Below, one piece after another: positions 49,259 to 57,730 of a stretch of 64,000 nt of DNA. Every line of letters begins with the position of its first letter. Position 1 is the stretch's first letter. The notes below the pieces were generated by a model. It made no database searches, was not told the origin of the DNA, and was given only the letters and a program-made list of their open reading frames with translations. The position numbers and the translations under genes were made by a program. Source of the stretch: Sphingomonas adhaesiva (GTDB lineage: Bacteria; Pseudomonadota; Alphaproteobacteria; Sphingomonadales; Sphingomonadaceae); NCBI RefSeq assembly GCF_002374855.1, contig NZ_NWVC01000002.1, positions 496,001 through 560,000 on the forward strand, given 5' to 3'.

Positions 49259-50883
49259 TGGCCACCGGCGTCACCGCCAACCGTGCGGAGCTGATCGCGA
49301 TCGCCAATTCGGTCGCGTCGGAGAAGATGATCGACAAGGCGATCGTCATCGAGGCGATGGAGGACGCGATCCAGCGCGCCGCGCGCACGCGCTACGGCCA
49401 GGAAATGGACATCCGCGCCAAGCTGGACCCGAACAACGGCGACCTGCGCCTGTGGCGCGTCGTCGAGGTGGTCGAGGAAGTCGACGACATCTACAAGCAG
49501 GTCGACGTCAAGGGCGCGCAGAAGCTGCAGGCCGGCGCCGCGGTGGGCGACTATCTGGTCGATCCGCTGCCCCCGATCGAATTCGGCCGCATCCAGGCGC
49601 AGGCCGCCAAGCAGACCATCTTCCAGAAAGTCCGCGATGCCGAGCGCGAGCGCCAGTATGAGGAATTCAAGGACCGCGCGGGCGAGATCATCACCGGCGT
49701 CGTCAAGCGCGTGGAATTCGGCCATATCGTGGTCGACCTGGGCCGCGCCGAGGGCGTGATCCGCCGCGACGCGCAGATTCCGCGCGAAGTGGTGCGCGTC
49801 AACGACCGCATCCGCAGCCTGATCCTGAAGGTGGTGCGCGAGAATCGCGGGCCGCAGATCTTCCTGAGCCGCGCGCACCCCGACTTCATGAAGAAGCTGT
49901 TCGCGCAGGAAGTGCCCGAAATCTACGACGGCATCATCGAGATCAAGGCCGCCGCGCGCGATCCGGGCAGCCGCGCGAAGATCGGCGTCATCAGCCACGA
50001 TTCGTCGATCGACCCGGTCGGTGCGTGCGTCGGCATGAAGGGCAGCCGCGTGCAGGCCGTCGTGCAGGAGATGCAGGGCGAGAAGATCGACATCATCCCC
50101 TGGTCCCCCGATACCGCCACCTTCGTCGTCAACGCGCTGCAGCCCGCCAACGTGGCGCGCGTGGTGATCGACGAGGAAGAGGACCGGATCGAGGTGGTCG
50201 TCCCCGACGACCAGCTGAGCCTGGCGATCGGGCGTCGCGGCCAGAACGTGCGGCTCGCGTCGCAGCTGACCGCCAAGGCGATCGACATCCTGACCGAGAC
50301 CGACGCGAGCGAGAAGCGCCAGCAGGAGTTTGTCAAGAATTCCGAGACGTTCCAGAACGAGCTGGACGTCGACGAGACGCTGGCGCAGCTGCTGGTCGCC
50401 GAGGGCTTCGGCGCGCTGGAAGAGGTCGCGTACGTCGAGCTGGACGAGCTGGCCGGCATCGAGGGCTTCGACGAGGATCTGGCGCAGGAGCTGCAGAGCC
50501 GTGCGCAGGAAGCGCTCGACCGCCGCGAACAGGCCAACCGCGAGGAGCGGCAGGCGCTGGGCGTCGAGGATGCGCTGGCCGAGCTGCCGTACCTGACCGA
50601 GGCGATGCTGGTCACGTTGGGCAAGGCCGGGATCAAGACGCTCGACGATCTGGCGGACCTGGCCACCGACGAGCTGATCGAGAAGAAGCGCGTCGAGCCG
50701 CGCCGCCGCAACGACGACGCCCCCAAGCGTCCCGAGCACAAGGGCGGCGTGCTGGGCGAATACGGCCTGAGCGAGGAGCAGGGCAACGAGATCATCATGG
50801 CCGCGCGCGCGCACTGGTTCGACGACGAATCGTCGGAGGAACCGGCGGGCGAAACGGCCGATGAGGAGCAGCAGGACGCCTGA
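49258..50883 (+). CDS. nusA: Transcription termination/antitermination factor NusA
   Basis: 541 residues. An N-terminal RNA-polymerase-binding domain (about 1-130), an S1 domain (about 135-200), two KH domains (GVISHDSSIDPVGACVGMKG and LSLAIGRRGQNVRLASQLTA) and C-terminal helix-hairpin-helix repeats (about 370-520, acidic). It controls pausing, termination and antitermination. It starts in the TGATG overlap with rimP and ends in a TGATG overlap with the tautomerase gene. Confidence 0.97.
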   Translation: MATGVTANRAELIAIANSVASEKMIDKAIVIEAMEDAIQRAARTRYGQEMDIRAKLDPNNGDLRLWRVVEVVEEVDDIYKQVDVKGAQKLQAGAAVGDYLVDPLPPIEFGRIQAQAAKQTIFQKVRDAERERQYEEFKDRAGEIITGVVKRVEFGHIVVDLGRAEGVIRRDAQIPREVVRVNDRIRSLILKVVRENRGPQIFLSRAHPDFMKKLFAQEVPEIYDGIIEIKAAARDPGSRAKIGVISHDSSIDPVGACVGMKGSRVQAVVQEMQGEKIDIIPWSPDTATFVVNALQPANVARVVIDEEEDRIEVVVPDDQLSLAIGRRGQNVRLASQLTAKAIDILTETDASEKRQQEFVKNSETFQNELDVDETLAQLLVAEGFGALEEVAYVELDELAGIEGFDEDLAQELQSRAQEALDRREQANREERQALGVEDALAELPYLTEAMLVTLGKAGIKTLDDLADLATDELIEKKRVEPRRRNDDAPKRPEHKGGVLGEYGLSEEQGNEIIMAARAHWFDDESSEEPAGETADEEQQDA

Positions 50884-51122
50884 TGCCGTTCGTATCGATC
50901 CGACTGGCCGGCACCGCGAGTGTCGAGCAAAAGGCGGGGATCGTGGCCGATGTCACGTCCTCGCTGGTCACGCGGCTGGGCAAGAACCCCGCCGCGGTCC
51001 AGGTCGTGATCGAGGAAGTGTCGCCCGAGAATTACGGCGCCGGCGGCATCCTGATCGCGCACCGCGACGAGCCGCCGGCCGCGCAACCGAGGGAGGACGC
51101 GCATGCGGAACCCTCGCAATGA
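50883..51122 (+). CDS. 4-oxalocrotonate tautomerase family protein
   Basis: 79 residues starting MPFVSIRLAG, so the mature N-terminal Pro (after Met removal) is the catalytic base of the family. It continues VEQKAGIVADVTSSLVTRLG and NPAAVQVVIEEVSPENYGAG, a normal 4-OT core of about 60 residues, plus an acidic tail. 4-OT enzymes act in aromatic meta-cleavage; the substrate here is unknown. Its start overlaps the nusA stop, an unusual operon position. Confidence 0.85.
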   Translation: MPFVSIRLAGTASVEQKAGIVADVTSSLVTRLGKNPAAVQVVIEEVSPENYGAGGILIAHRDEPPAAQPREDAHAEPSQ

Positions 51123-51148
51123 GGCGCTAGGCGCACACCCCCGCTTCC

Positions 51149-51233
51149 GTCACCCCGGCCTTGCGCCGGGGTCCATGGATCGCCACGCGCTGCGTTCGCG
51201 GATGGATGGATGCCGGGTCAGGCCCGGCATGAC
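51149..51233. repeat. Family 1 two-hairpin repeat, left of the GIY-YIG gene
   Basis: Starts GTCACCCCGGCCTTGCGCCG and ends ATGCCGGGTCAGGCCCGGCA then TGAC. Its last 29 bases are identical to those of the copy at 51589-51674, in the same orientation. It ends 4 bases before the GIY-YIG stop codon. Confidence 0.85.
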
Positions 51234-51237
51234 GGCG

Positions 51238-51546
51238 CTATTGCGGCGGCGGCAGTCCGATCCCCGGAGCGATATCGTTCCAGTGCGGATTGTCGCGTTC
51301 GATCAGTTCGACCTTCCATTCGCGTCGCCAGCGCTTGATGCGCTTTTCGGCGGCGATCGCGGCGTCCATCGTGTCGGCGACGTCGTACCAGACGAGTCGA
51401 TGAACGCCGTAACGTGCGGTGAAGCCGCCGAAGGTGCCGTCGCGGTGCTGCATCACGCGGCCGATGAGGTTCGAGGTGACGCCGACGTAGAGCGTGCCGT
51501 TGCGGTCGCTTGCGAGGATGTAGACGCAGGGTTGGCGCTCGCGCAT
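51238..51546 (-). CDS. Small GIY-YIG endonuclease (UPF0213-like)
   Basis: 102 residues from ATG 51546 (an ATG at 51576 and a TTG at 51582 are in frame). The GIY-like CVYILASDRNG, the YIG-like GTLYVGVTSNLIGRVMQHRD with the Arg and His, and a C-terminal RIKRWRREWKVELIERDNPH match the UPF0213/YhbQ group. It lies opposite to, and inside, the nusA-ylxR-infB operon, bracketed by directly repeated family 1 elements. It has no clear ribosome site. Function is inferred to be DNA cleavage or repeat-associated. Confidence 0.9.
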   Translation of the reverse strand: MRERQPCVYILASDRNGTLYVGVTSNLIGRVMQHRDGTFGGFTARYGVHRLVWYDVADTMDAAIAAEKRIKRWRREWKVELIERDNPHWNDIAPGIGLPPPQ

Positions 51547-51588
51547 GGACCGCAACGTGCGATGATCGCCGCGCATACACAACCCATC

Positions 51589-51674
51589 GTCACCCCGGGC
51601 TTGACCCGGGGTCCATCCCTCCGCGAGCGCCAGCGTCCGGGGCGCGATGGATGCCGGGTCAGGCCCGGCATGAC
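51589..51674. repeat. Family 1 two-hairpin repeat, right of the GIY-YIG gene
   Basis: Opens GTCACCCCGGGCTTGACCCG and ends with the same 29 bases as the 51149 copy. It lies 15 bases before the ylxR start. The pair forms direct repeats around the GIY-YIG gene. Confidence 0.85.
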
Positions 51675-51689
51675 GGACGGAGCCGCCGC

Positions 51690-52397
51690 ATGACCGCGCC
51701 CGTTCGTTCCTGCATCCTGGGCCGCGAGCGCGCGTCGCCGGGGGAGCTGATCCGGCTGGCGCTGGCGCCGGACGGGCGGGTGTTGCCCGACGTGCGCGCC
51801 AAGGCGCCGGGGCGCGGCGCGTGGATCGGGGTCGATCGTGCCGGGCTGGAGGCGGCGGTCGCCAAGGGCAAGCTGCGCGGCGCGCTGGCGCGGGCGTTCA
51901 AGGGCGCGGCGCTGACCGTGCCCGACGACCTGCCGGCGCTGGTCGCGGCCGCGCTGGAGCGCAACGCGCTGGACCGGCTGGGGCTCGAATCGCGGGCGGG
52001 GACGCTGCTGACCGGCTCGGAACGGATCGAGAAGGCGGCGCGCGCGGGCAAGCTGCACGCGCTCTATCACGCCGCCGACGCCAGCGACGACGGGGTACGC
52101 CGGCTGGCGCAGGCGTGGCGCGTCGGGCGCGACGAAGAAGGAAGTTCGCTGAAGGGCTTGGCGTTGCCGGTCGATCGCCCCATATTGTCGTTGGCGCTGG
52201 GCCGCGAAAATGTGGTACACATCGGCGTCATCGACCGCGCGGCGGCCGGCCGGCTGGGCGAAGCGCTCGGCCGCTGGCTGCAATTTATCGGCCCTGATCC
52301 TATCCCCGCACCTTGCGCTACGGCCGCGCAAGGCGCATCGGCGCCCGGTTCCGTCCGGGCGCAAACGGCCGTGACGACAGACGAGGAATGTGAGTGA
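51690..52397 (+). CDS. YlxR-type RNA-binding protein fused to an L7Ae-like domain
   Basis: 235 residues from ATG 51690; the ORF extends upstream through the repeat but that part is not family-like. The N-terminal DUF448/YlxR domain is MTAPVRSCILGRERASPGEL then RGAWIGVDRAG. The middle-to-C-terminal part (about 100-200, ALTVPDDLPALVAAALERNA and ENVVHIGVIDRAAAGRL) resembles the L7Ae-like YlxQ domain. In many bacteria the two are separate genes in the nusA-infB operon. Its stop overlaps the infB GTG start by 4 bases. Confidence 0.88.
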   Translation: MTAPVRSCILGRERASPGELIRLALAPDGRVLPDVRAKAPGRGAWIGVDRAGLEAAVAKGKLRGALARAFKGAALTVPDDLPALVAAALERNALDRLGLESRAGTLLTGSERIEKAARAGKLHALYHAADASDDGVRRLAQAWRVGRDEEGSSLKGLALPVDRPILSLALGRENVVHIGVIDRAAAGRLGEALGRWLQFIGPDPIPAPCATAAQGASAPGSVRAQTAVTTDEECE

Positions 52398-55186
52398 GCG
52401 ATACCGACAACGACAAGCCGAAACTCGGAATGCGCCAGCCGCTGGGGCTGAAGCGCACGGTCGAGACCGGCAAGGTGAAGCAGAGCTTCAGCCACGGCCG
52501 TAGCAATACGGTGGTGGTCGAGGTGAAGCGTCGCCGCGTGCTCGGTCCGCAGGGCGGCGCGCCCGAGGCGACGCCGGCCCCCGCCGCGCCCGTCGCGCCG
52601 CCGGCCACGCCGGCCCCTGCCCCCGTCGCGGCAGCGCCGCAGCGCCCCGCGCCCTCGAACGAGACCGCGCAGGAGCGGCAGGCCCGCCTGCTGCGCGAGG
52701 CCGAGGACCAGCGGATGCAGGCGCTGGAAGAGGCGCGCCGCCGCGAGGAGGCCGAGCGTCAGCGCGCGGCCGACGAAGAGCGTCGCCGCGCCGAGGAGAA
52801 GGCGCAGGAACGCGCGCGTGCCGAGGCGGAAGCCCAGGCCGCTGCCGCCAAGCCGGCCGAGCCGGCTCCGGCGCCTGCTCCCGTCGCGGAACCGCAGGCC
52901 GAGGCGCCCGCCGCTCCGGCGCCGGCCCCCACCCCCGCCCCGGCCCCCGCGCCGGTAGCGGACAGCACGCCGGCCCCGGCGGCTGCCGCGCCGCGCCCCG
53001 CGCCGGCGCCGGCGCCCGCCCCCACCCCCGCACCCCCGCCGGTGCTGGAGCTGGGCCGCGATCCCTCCATGCCCGCGCCGCGCCGATTTTCGCCGGTGGC
53101 GCGCCCGGAGATTCCGAAGCCGCAGCCCAAGCCCGAGCCGAAGCCGGAGCCGGCACCCGCCGCCACCGCGCAGCCGACCGGTGGCGCGGGCGGTTCGTCC
53201 GCCTCCGCTCCGCGCAACCTGCCCAGCGGGCAGGCGACGCCGCGCAACGCACCGCCGAGCCGGCCGACCCAGCGCGACCGCAAGGGCGACGAGCGCCGCG
53301 GCGGCAAGCTGACCGTCAACCGCGCGCTGAACGAGGATGGCGCGCGCGCGCGCAGCCTCGCTGCGCTGAAGCGTGCGCGCGAGAAGGAGAAGCGTGGCTT
53401 CGGCGGCCCGCGCGAGCCGCAGGCCAAGCAGGTCCGCGACGTGCAGGTGCCCGAGGCGATCACCGTCCAGGAACTGGCGAACCGCATGGCGGAACGCGGT
53501 GCCGATCTGGTCAAGACGCTGTTCAAGATGGGCATGCCCGTCACCATGACGCAGACGATCGACCAGGATACCGCCGAACTGCTGGTGACCGAATTCGGCC
53601 ACAACATCGTGCGCGTGTCCGATTCGGACGTCGACCTGGCGATCGACACGACCGAGGATGCGGTGGAGACGCTCCAGCCGCGCCCGCCGGTCGTCACGAT
53701 CATGGGCCATGTCGACCACGGCAAGACCAGCCTGCTCGACGCGCTGCGCGGCACCGACGTGGTGCGCGGCGAGGCCGGCGGCATCACCCAGCATATCGGC
53801 GCCTATCAGGTGACGCTGAAGGACAAGTCGAAGGTCACGTTCCTCGACACCCCGGGCCATGAGGCGTTCACCGCGATGCGGGCGCGCGGCGCGGACGTCA
53901 CCGACATCGTGGTGCTGGTGGTCGCGGCCGACGACGGGCTGATGCCGCAGACGATCGAGGCGATCAACCACACCAAGGCGGCCGGCAAGCCGATGATCGT
54001 GGCGATCAACAAGGTCGACAAGCACGACGCCAACCCGCAACGCATCCGCGAGCGCCTGCTGGAGCATGACGTGCAGGTCGAGGCGATGGGCGGCGAGACG
54101 CAGGACGTCGAGGTGTCCGCGCTGAAGAAGACCGGCCTGGACGACCTGATCGAGAAGATCCACCTGCAGGCCGAGCTGATGGAGCTGACCGCCAACCCCG
54201 ATCGCGCCGCCGAGGGCAGCGTGGTCGAGGCCAAGCTGGACAAGGGCCGCGGCCCGGTCGCCACCGTGCTGGTCACGCGCGGCACGCTGAAGGTCGGCGA
54301 CGTCTTCGTCATCGGCGCGGAAAGCGGCAAGGTGCGCGCGCTGGTCGACGACAAGGGACGCCAGCTCAAGTCCGCCGGCCCGTCGATGCCGGTCGAGGTG
54401 CTGGGCATGTCGGGCACGCCATCGGCGGGCGACAGCCTGCAGGTGGTCGAGAGCGAGGCGCGCGCACGCGAGGTGGCCGAATATCGCCAGGGCGTGCTGC
54501 TGCAGAAGCGCACGACTCAGGCGCCGGCCAGCCTGGAGAGCATGTTCTCCGCGCTGAAGGCGAACCAGGCGATCGAATATCCGCTGGTCGTGAAGGCGGA
54601 TACGCAGGGCACCGTCGAGGCGATTGTCGCGTCGATCAACAAGATTTCGACCGACCTGATCCGCGCGCGCGTGCTGCACGCGGGCGTCGGCGGCATCACC
54701 GAAAGCGACGTGACGCTGGCGGGTGCGTCGGGGGCGCCGATCATCGGCTTCCACGTGCGTGCCAATGCCAAGGCGCGCGAGATCGCCGAGCGGCAGAAGG
54801 TGGCGTTGAAATATTACGACGTCATCTACGACCTGATCGACGAGATCCGGGCGGGCATGGCCGGCGAGCTGGGCCCGGAAGCGTTCGAGACGGTGGTCGG
54901 CCGCGCCGAGATCCGCGAGGTCTTCTCCGCGGGCAAGCACGGCCGCGCCGCCGGCCTGCTGGTGGTCGAGGGCGCGATCCGCAAGTCGCTCAAGGCGCGC
55001 ATCACCCGCGACGACGTCATCATCTACAATGGCGAGATCGCGTCGCTGCGCCGCTTCAAGGACGACGTGCCGGAGGTTCGCGCCGGGCTGGAATGCGGTG
55101 TGACGTTCACGCAGAACTTCACCGACATCAAGGCCGGCGACTTCCTCGAAACCTTCGAGGTCGAACTGCGCGAGCGCACGCTGTAA
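52394..55186 (+). CDS. infB: Translation initiation factor IF-2
   Basis: 930 residues from GTG 52394 with GAGGA upstream. An N-terminal low-complexity Ala/Pro/Glu/Arg region (about 55-310) precedes the IF2_N domain (about 345-395) and the GTPase with GHVDHGKTS (about residue 438), [18 protein letters not shown] and NKVDKHDAN, then domains II-IV. It brings fMet-tRNA to the 30S subunit. The stop is 10 bases before a family 1 repeat and 120 before rbfA. Confidence 0.98.
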   Translation: MSDTDNDKPKLGMRQPLGLKRTVETGKVKQSFSHGRSNTVVVEVKRRRVLGPQGGAPEATPAPAAPVAPPATPAPAPVAAAPQRPAPSNETAQERQARLLREAEDQRMQALEEARRREEAERQRAADEERRRAEEKAQERARAEAEAQAAAAKPAEPAPAPAPVAEPQAEAPAAPAPAPTPAPAPAPVADSTPAPAAAAPRPAPAPAPAPTPAPPPVLELGRDPSMPAPRRFSPVARPEIPKPQPKPEPKPEPAPAATAQPTGGAGGSSASAPRNLPSGQATPRNAPPSRPTQRDRKGDERRGGKLTVNRALNEDGARARSLAALKRAREKEKRGFGGPREPQAKQVRDVQVPEAITVQELANRMAERGADLVKTLFKMGMPVTMTQTIDQDTAELLVTEFGHNIVRVSDSDVDLAIDTTEDAVETLQPRPPVVTIMGHVDHGKTSLLDALRGTDVVRGEAGGITQHIGAYQVTLKDKSKVTFLDTPGHEAFTAMRARGADVTDIVVLVVAADDGLMPQTIEAINHTKAAGKPMIVAINKVDKHDANPQRIRERLLEHDVQVEAMGGETQDVEVSALKKTGLDDLIEKIHLQAELMELTANPDRAAEGSVVEAKLDKGRGPVATVLVTRGTLKVGDVFVIGAESGKVRALVDDKGRQLKSAGPSMPVEVLGMSGTPSAGDSLQVVESEARAREVAEYRQGVLLQKRTTQAPASLESMFSALKANQAIEYPLVVKADTQGTVEAIVASINKISTDLIRARVLHAGVGGITESDVTLAGASGAPIIGFHVRANAKAREIAERQKVALKYYDVIYDLIDEIRAGMAGELGPEAFETVVGRAEIREVFSAGKHGRAAGLLVVEGAIRKSLKARITRDDVIIYNGEIASLRRFKDDVPEVRAGLECGVTFTQNFTDIKAGDFLETFEVELRERTL

Positions 55187-55196
55187 GGAAGCAACC

Positions 55197-55287
55197 GTCA
55201 TGCCGGCGCAGGCCGGCATCTCGTGCCGCGGGGACGACCATCGGCGTCGTCCCCGCGGCTCCAGACCCCGGCCTTCGCCGGGGTGAC
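55197..55287. repeat. Family 1 two-hairpin repeat between infB and rbfA
   Basis: GTCATGCCGGCGCAGGCCGG forms the first hairpin and GACCCCGGCCTTCGCCGGGG then TGAC the second, so it is in the opposite orientation to the copies at 51149 and 51589. A third inner dyad, CCGCGGGGACGA and TCGTCCCCGCGG, separates them. It ends 19 bases before rbfA. Confidence 0.85.
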
Positions 55288-55306
55288 GTCTTGATGGGGC
55301 GGCGCC

Positions 55307-55690
55307 ATGACCAACCAACCCGAAAAGTCCGTCCGCACCCTTCGCGTCGGCGAACAGGTGCGCCACGTGCTGTCCGAGATCCTGCAGCGCGGCGACGTGC
55401 ATGACGACACGCTGTCCAGCCACATGGTCAGCGTGACCGAGGTGCGCATGTCCCCCGACCTGCGCCATGCCACGGTGTTCGTGAAACCGCTGCTGGGCAA
55501 GGACGAGGACGCGGTGCTGAAGGCGCTGCGCACCAACACCGCCTATCTCCAGCGCGAGGTGGCGACGCGCGTGAAGATGAAATATGCCGCGCGGCTGAAG
55601 TTCCTGGCCGACGAAAGCTTCGACGAGGGCAGCCATATCGACGCGCTGCTGCGCCGCCCGGAAGTGGCGCGCGACCTTGACGGGGAATGA
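55307..55690 (+). CDS. rbfA: Ribosome-binding factor A
   Basis: 127 residues, a KH-fold protein with [20 protein letters not shown] and [20 protein letters not shown]. It assists late 30S maturation and cold adaptation. The usual next gene, truB, is displaced by about 2.7 kb. A toxin-antitoxin pair begins 22 bases downstream. Confidence 0.96.
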   Translation: MTNQPEKSVRTLRVGEQVRHVLSEILQRGDVHDDTLSSHMVSVTEVRMSPDLRHATVFVKPLLGKDEDAVLKALRTNTAYLQREVATRVKMKYAARLKFLADESFDEGSHIDALLRRPEVARDLDGE

Positions 55691-55711
55691 GGTAAGACGC
55701 ATCTTACCGGG

Positions 55712-55975
55712 ATGGGTATAGAGATCAGGGTGTCCTCAAAGGGACAGATCGTAATTCCAAAGGAAGTGCGCGATGCCCTGGGGCTGGAGGCAGGGGGCAA
55801 GCTGACGCTGGAACGCGCAGGACGCCGCATTATTCTGGAAGTGCCGCAGCCGGACCGCCCGCGGATCAGCTATGAAGAGTTCCGGCGCCGAGTCCCGAAA
55901 TACCAGGGGCCGCCTGTTCCGGTCGAGGAGATGACGAGCCGCGTGGGTGATCTGTTCCGCGACTGGACGGACTGA
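55712..55975 (+). CDS. AbrB/MazE-type antitoxin
   Basis: 87 residues. The N-terminal swapped-hairpin DNA-binding domain reads IRVSSKGQIVIPKEVRDALG with ALGLEAGGKLTLERAGRRI, and the C-terminal tail (RISYEEFRRRVPKYQG...) probably wraps the toxin. It should bind its own promoter and neutralise the VapC toxin 7 bases downstream. No separate promoter is evident; it may ride on the rbfA transcript. Confidence 0.9.
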   Translation: MGIEIRVSSKGQIVIPKEVRDALGLEAGGKLTLERAGRRIILEVPQPDRPRISYEEFRRRVPKYQGPPVPVEEMTSRVGDLFRDWTD

Positions 55976-55982
55976 CGTACCG

Positions 55983-56375
55983 GTGATCGCGGTGGATACC
56001 AATGTCCTGATCCGGTTGATCGTCGGCGACGATCCCGATCAGGTCGCCGTCGCGCTCGATCTGGCAGCGCGCGACGTCTTCTATGTCTCCTTCACGGTGC
56101 TGGAGGAGGTCGAGTGGGTATTGCGGTCGCGCTTCGGCTACGGCCGCGATCAGATCGTCACTGCACTGCGCGCCTTGCCTGATCTGCTGAGCCTTCGATA
56201 CGAGGACGACGACGATGCGCGGTGGGCGATCGAGCGCTATGCGCTGTCCGGCGAGCTTGCCGACTATCTTCATATCGCATCGGCGCGCGCCGCCGGACGT
56301 TTCGCCACGTTCGAGCGCCGCTTGACGCGCCGCGCCGGACCCGACGCGCCCGTCCCCGTCGAGACGCTCGGCTGA
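55983..56375 (+). CDS. VapC-type PIN-domain toxin
   Basis: 130 residues from GTG 55983, which gives the PIN N-terminus VIAVDTNVLIRLIV; an upstream ATG (55947) would overlap the antitoxin. Acidic residues fit the RNase site: Asp5, Glu42 or Glu44 (LEEVEWVL) and Asp94 (ELADYLHIASA); the fourth position is Glu111 (ATFERRL), where Asp is usual. VapC toxins cut tRNA or rRNA when the antitoxin is lost. The TGATG at its end couples it to tdk. Confidence 0.88.
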   Translation: MIAVDTNVLIRLIVGDDPDQVAVALDLAARDVFYVSFTVLEEVEWVLRSRFGYGRDQIVTALRALPDLLSLRYEDDDDARWAIERYALSGELADYLHIASARAAGRFATFERRLTRRAGPDAPVPVETLG

Positions 56376-56959
56376 TGGCGAAGCTGTATTTCTATTATGC
56401 CAGCATGAACGCGGGCAAATCGACCACGCTGCTGCAGGCCGATTTCAACTATCGCGAACGGGGGATGCGCACGATGCTGTTCACCGCGGCGGTGGACGAT
56501 CGCTTCGCGCCGGGGACGATCACCTCGCGGATCGGACTGACCGCGCCGGCGACGATGTTCGATGCCGCAACCGATCTGGCCGCGCTGGCGCTGGCGCGTC
56601 ATGCCGAGGCGCCGCTGGCGTGCGTGCTGGTGGACGAGGCGCAGTTCCTGTCGGCGGCGCAGGTCGCGCAGCTCGCCGTGCTGGCCGACGATGCGGGCAT
56701 CCCGGTGCTCGCCTATGGCCTGCGCACCGATTTCCGCGGCGCGCTGTTCGAAGGATCGGCGCGGCTGATGGCGCTGGCCGACGCGCTGATCGAGATCAAG
56801 TCGGTGTGCGCGTGCGGGCGCAAGGCGACGATGAACCTGCGCGTCGATGGCGAGGGACGTGCGGTGGCGGAGGGGCGCCAGACCGAGATCGGCGGCAACG
56901 ACCGCTATGTCGCGCTGTGCCGGCGGCATTTCACGCAGGCGTTCCAGCCGGATGCGTGA
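56375..56959 (+). CDS. tdk: Thymidine kinase (type II)
   Basis: 194 residues. The P-loop is YYASMNAGKSTTLLQ, the Asp/Glu catalytic segment is VLVDEAQFLSAAQV, and the lasso/zinc region is IKSVCACGRKATMNLRVDGE with a final CRRHF. It phosphorylates thymidine for salvage. Its start overlaps the toxin stop. Genes for thymidine salvage are not usually in the rbfA-truB cluster. Confidence 0.95.
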   Translation: MAKLYFYYASMNAGKSTTLLQADFNYRERGMRTMLFTAAVDDRFAPGTITSRIGLTAPATMFDAATDLAALALARHAEAPLACVLVDEAQFLSAAQVAQLAVLADDAGIPVLAYGLRTDFRGALFEGSARLMALADALIEIKSVCACGRKATMNLRVDGEGRAVAEGRQTEIGGNDRYVALCRRHFTQAFQPDA

Positions 56960-56997
56960 ACGCGCTTGCGGTCGCACGCGCTGCGGCTAGCGTGGCG

Positions 56998-57018
56998 GGG
57001 ATCGGGATCGGGATCGGG
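56998..57018. repeat. Short GGGATC tandem repeat
   Basis: About three copies of the 6-base unit GGGATC in a row, ending in a G run just before the start of the next gene. It may be a slippage-prone site affecting the ribosome binding region. Confidence 0.5.
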
Positions 57019-57036
57019 GGAGTAGGGGTGCAGACG

Positions 57037-57702
57037 ATGCGCTGGACGATCGTGCCGCTGGCGCTGCTCGCCGGCGCGGCGGTGCCGGTTGCCGATGAAG
57101 ATGCCGGCATCCTGCGCCGCGTGCTGGCCGCGACCGATCGCGACGGCGCCGCCATGTGCGTTCCCGCGCAGCTGACCGAGGCGCCGTTCGCGGGCATCCG
57201 GCGGATGATCGACGAATACGCGCAAGACCACGATCGCGCCGCCCCCGGCCCCGCCGAACGCCGCACGACGATCCGCGCGATGACCGCCGACTGGGAATGG
57301 TCCGCCGATCGCCCCGCCGACGCGGCGTTGCGCCGACAGGTCAAGGACGCGGCCTACACGCTGGCGGAAAGCGGCGATCCGACGCCGGTCGAGGACGAGG
57401 CGGTCGGCGACCTCAACGCCAGCGATACGCCGGACGGCGCGGGCGCCGCGCCCCCCGCCCCGCCGCGCGACGTCGGCAAGCTCGCCGCGGAATGGCTGGC
57501 GCCCGGGCAGCGGCTGGGCACCGCGGACGGCTGCGGCTTTCCGGTGCTGACGCTGGCCGCGGTCGCGCGCCACGGCGACATCGCCTTCGTCGAGGTGGGG
57601 ATCGTCGGCGCGCCGCTGTCGGGGGCGGGCGAGATCTGGGCGATGCACCGCACCCCCAACGGCTGGCACACGGTCGCGCGCCGGCGCACATGGGTTTCCT
57701 GA
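57037..57702 (+). CDS. Secreted protein of unknown function
   Basis: 221 residues from ATG 57037 (a GTG at 57028 adds three residues). A signal peptide (TIVPLALLAGAAVPVADE) is followed by a soluble region with two Cys (AAMCVPAQLT and TADGCGFPVL) that could form a disulfide, an Asp/Pro/Ala linker (about 130-155) and a beta-rich end (IAFVEVGIVGAPLSGAGEIW). I do not recognise a family. It lies between tdk and the M50 protease gene. Confidence 0.72.
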   Translation: MRWTIVPLALLAGAAVPVADEDAGILRRVLAATDRDGAAMCVPAQLTEAPFAGIRRMIDEYAQDHDRAAPGPAERRTTIRAMTADWEWSADRPADAALRRQVKDAAYTLAESGDPTPVEDEAVGDLNASDTPDGAGAAPPAPPRDVGKLAAEWLAPGQRLGTADGCGFPVLTLAAVARHGDIAFVEVGIVGAPLSGAGEIWAMHRTPNGWHTVARRRTWVS

Positions 57703-57730
57703 CGCGGCGCGTGCGCCTATCTGACGCGGC

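Noticed and set aside
47602..50814. A 1070-codon ORF on the minus strand opposite nusA and rimP
   Set aside because: Its composition changes where it leaves nusA and enters intergenic and other-gene DNA; no motifs.
51238..51546. The GIY-YIG gene as UvrC or a group I intron endonuclease
   Set aside because: It is far too short for UvrC and no intron core or split gene is visible around it; the UPF0213-type layout fits better.
52067..55702. A 1211-codon ORF on the minus strand opposite infB and rbfA
   Set aside because: Antisense shadow with long Gly/Arg runs that simply reflect the Ala/Pro-rich IF-2 linker read backwards.
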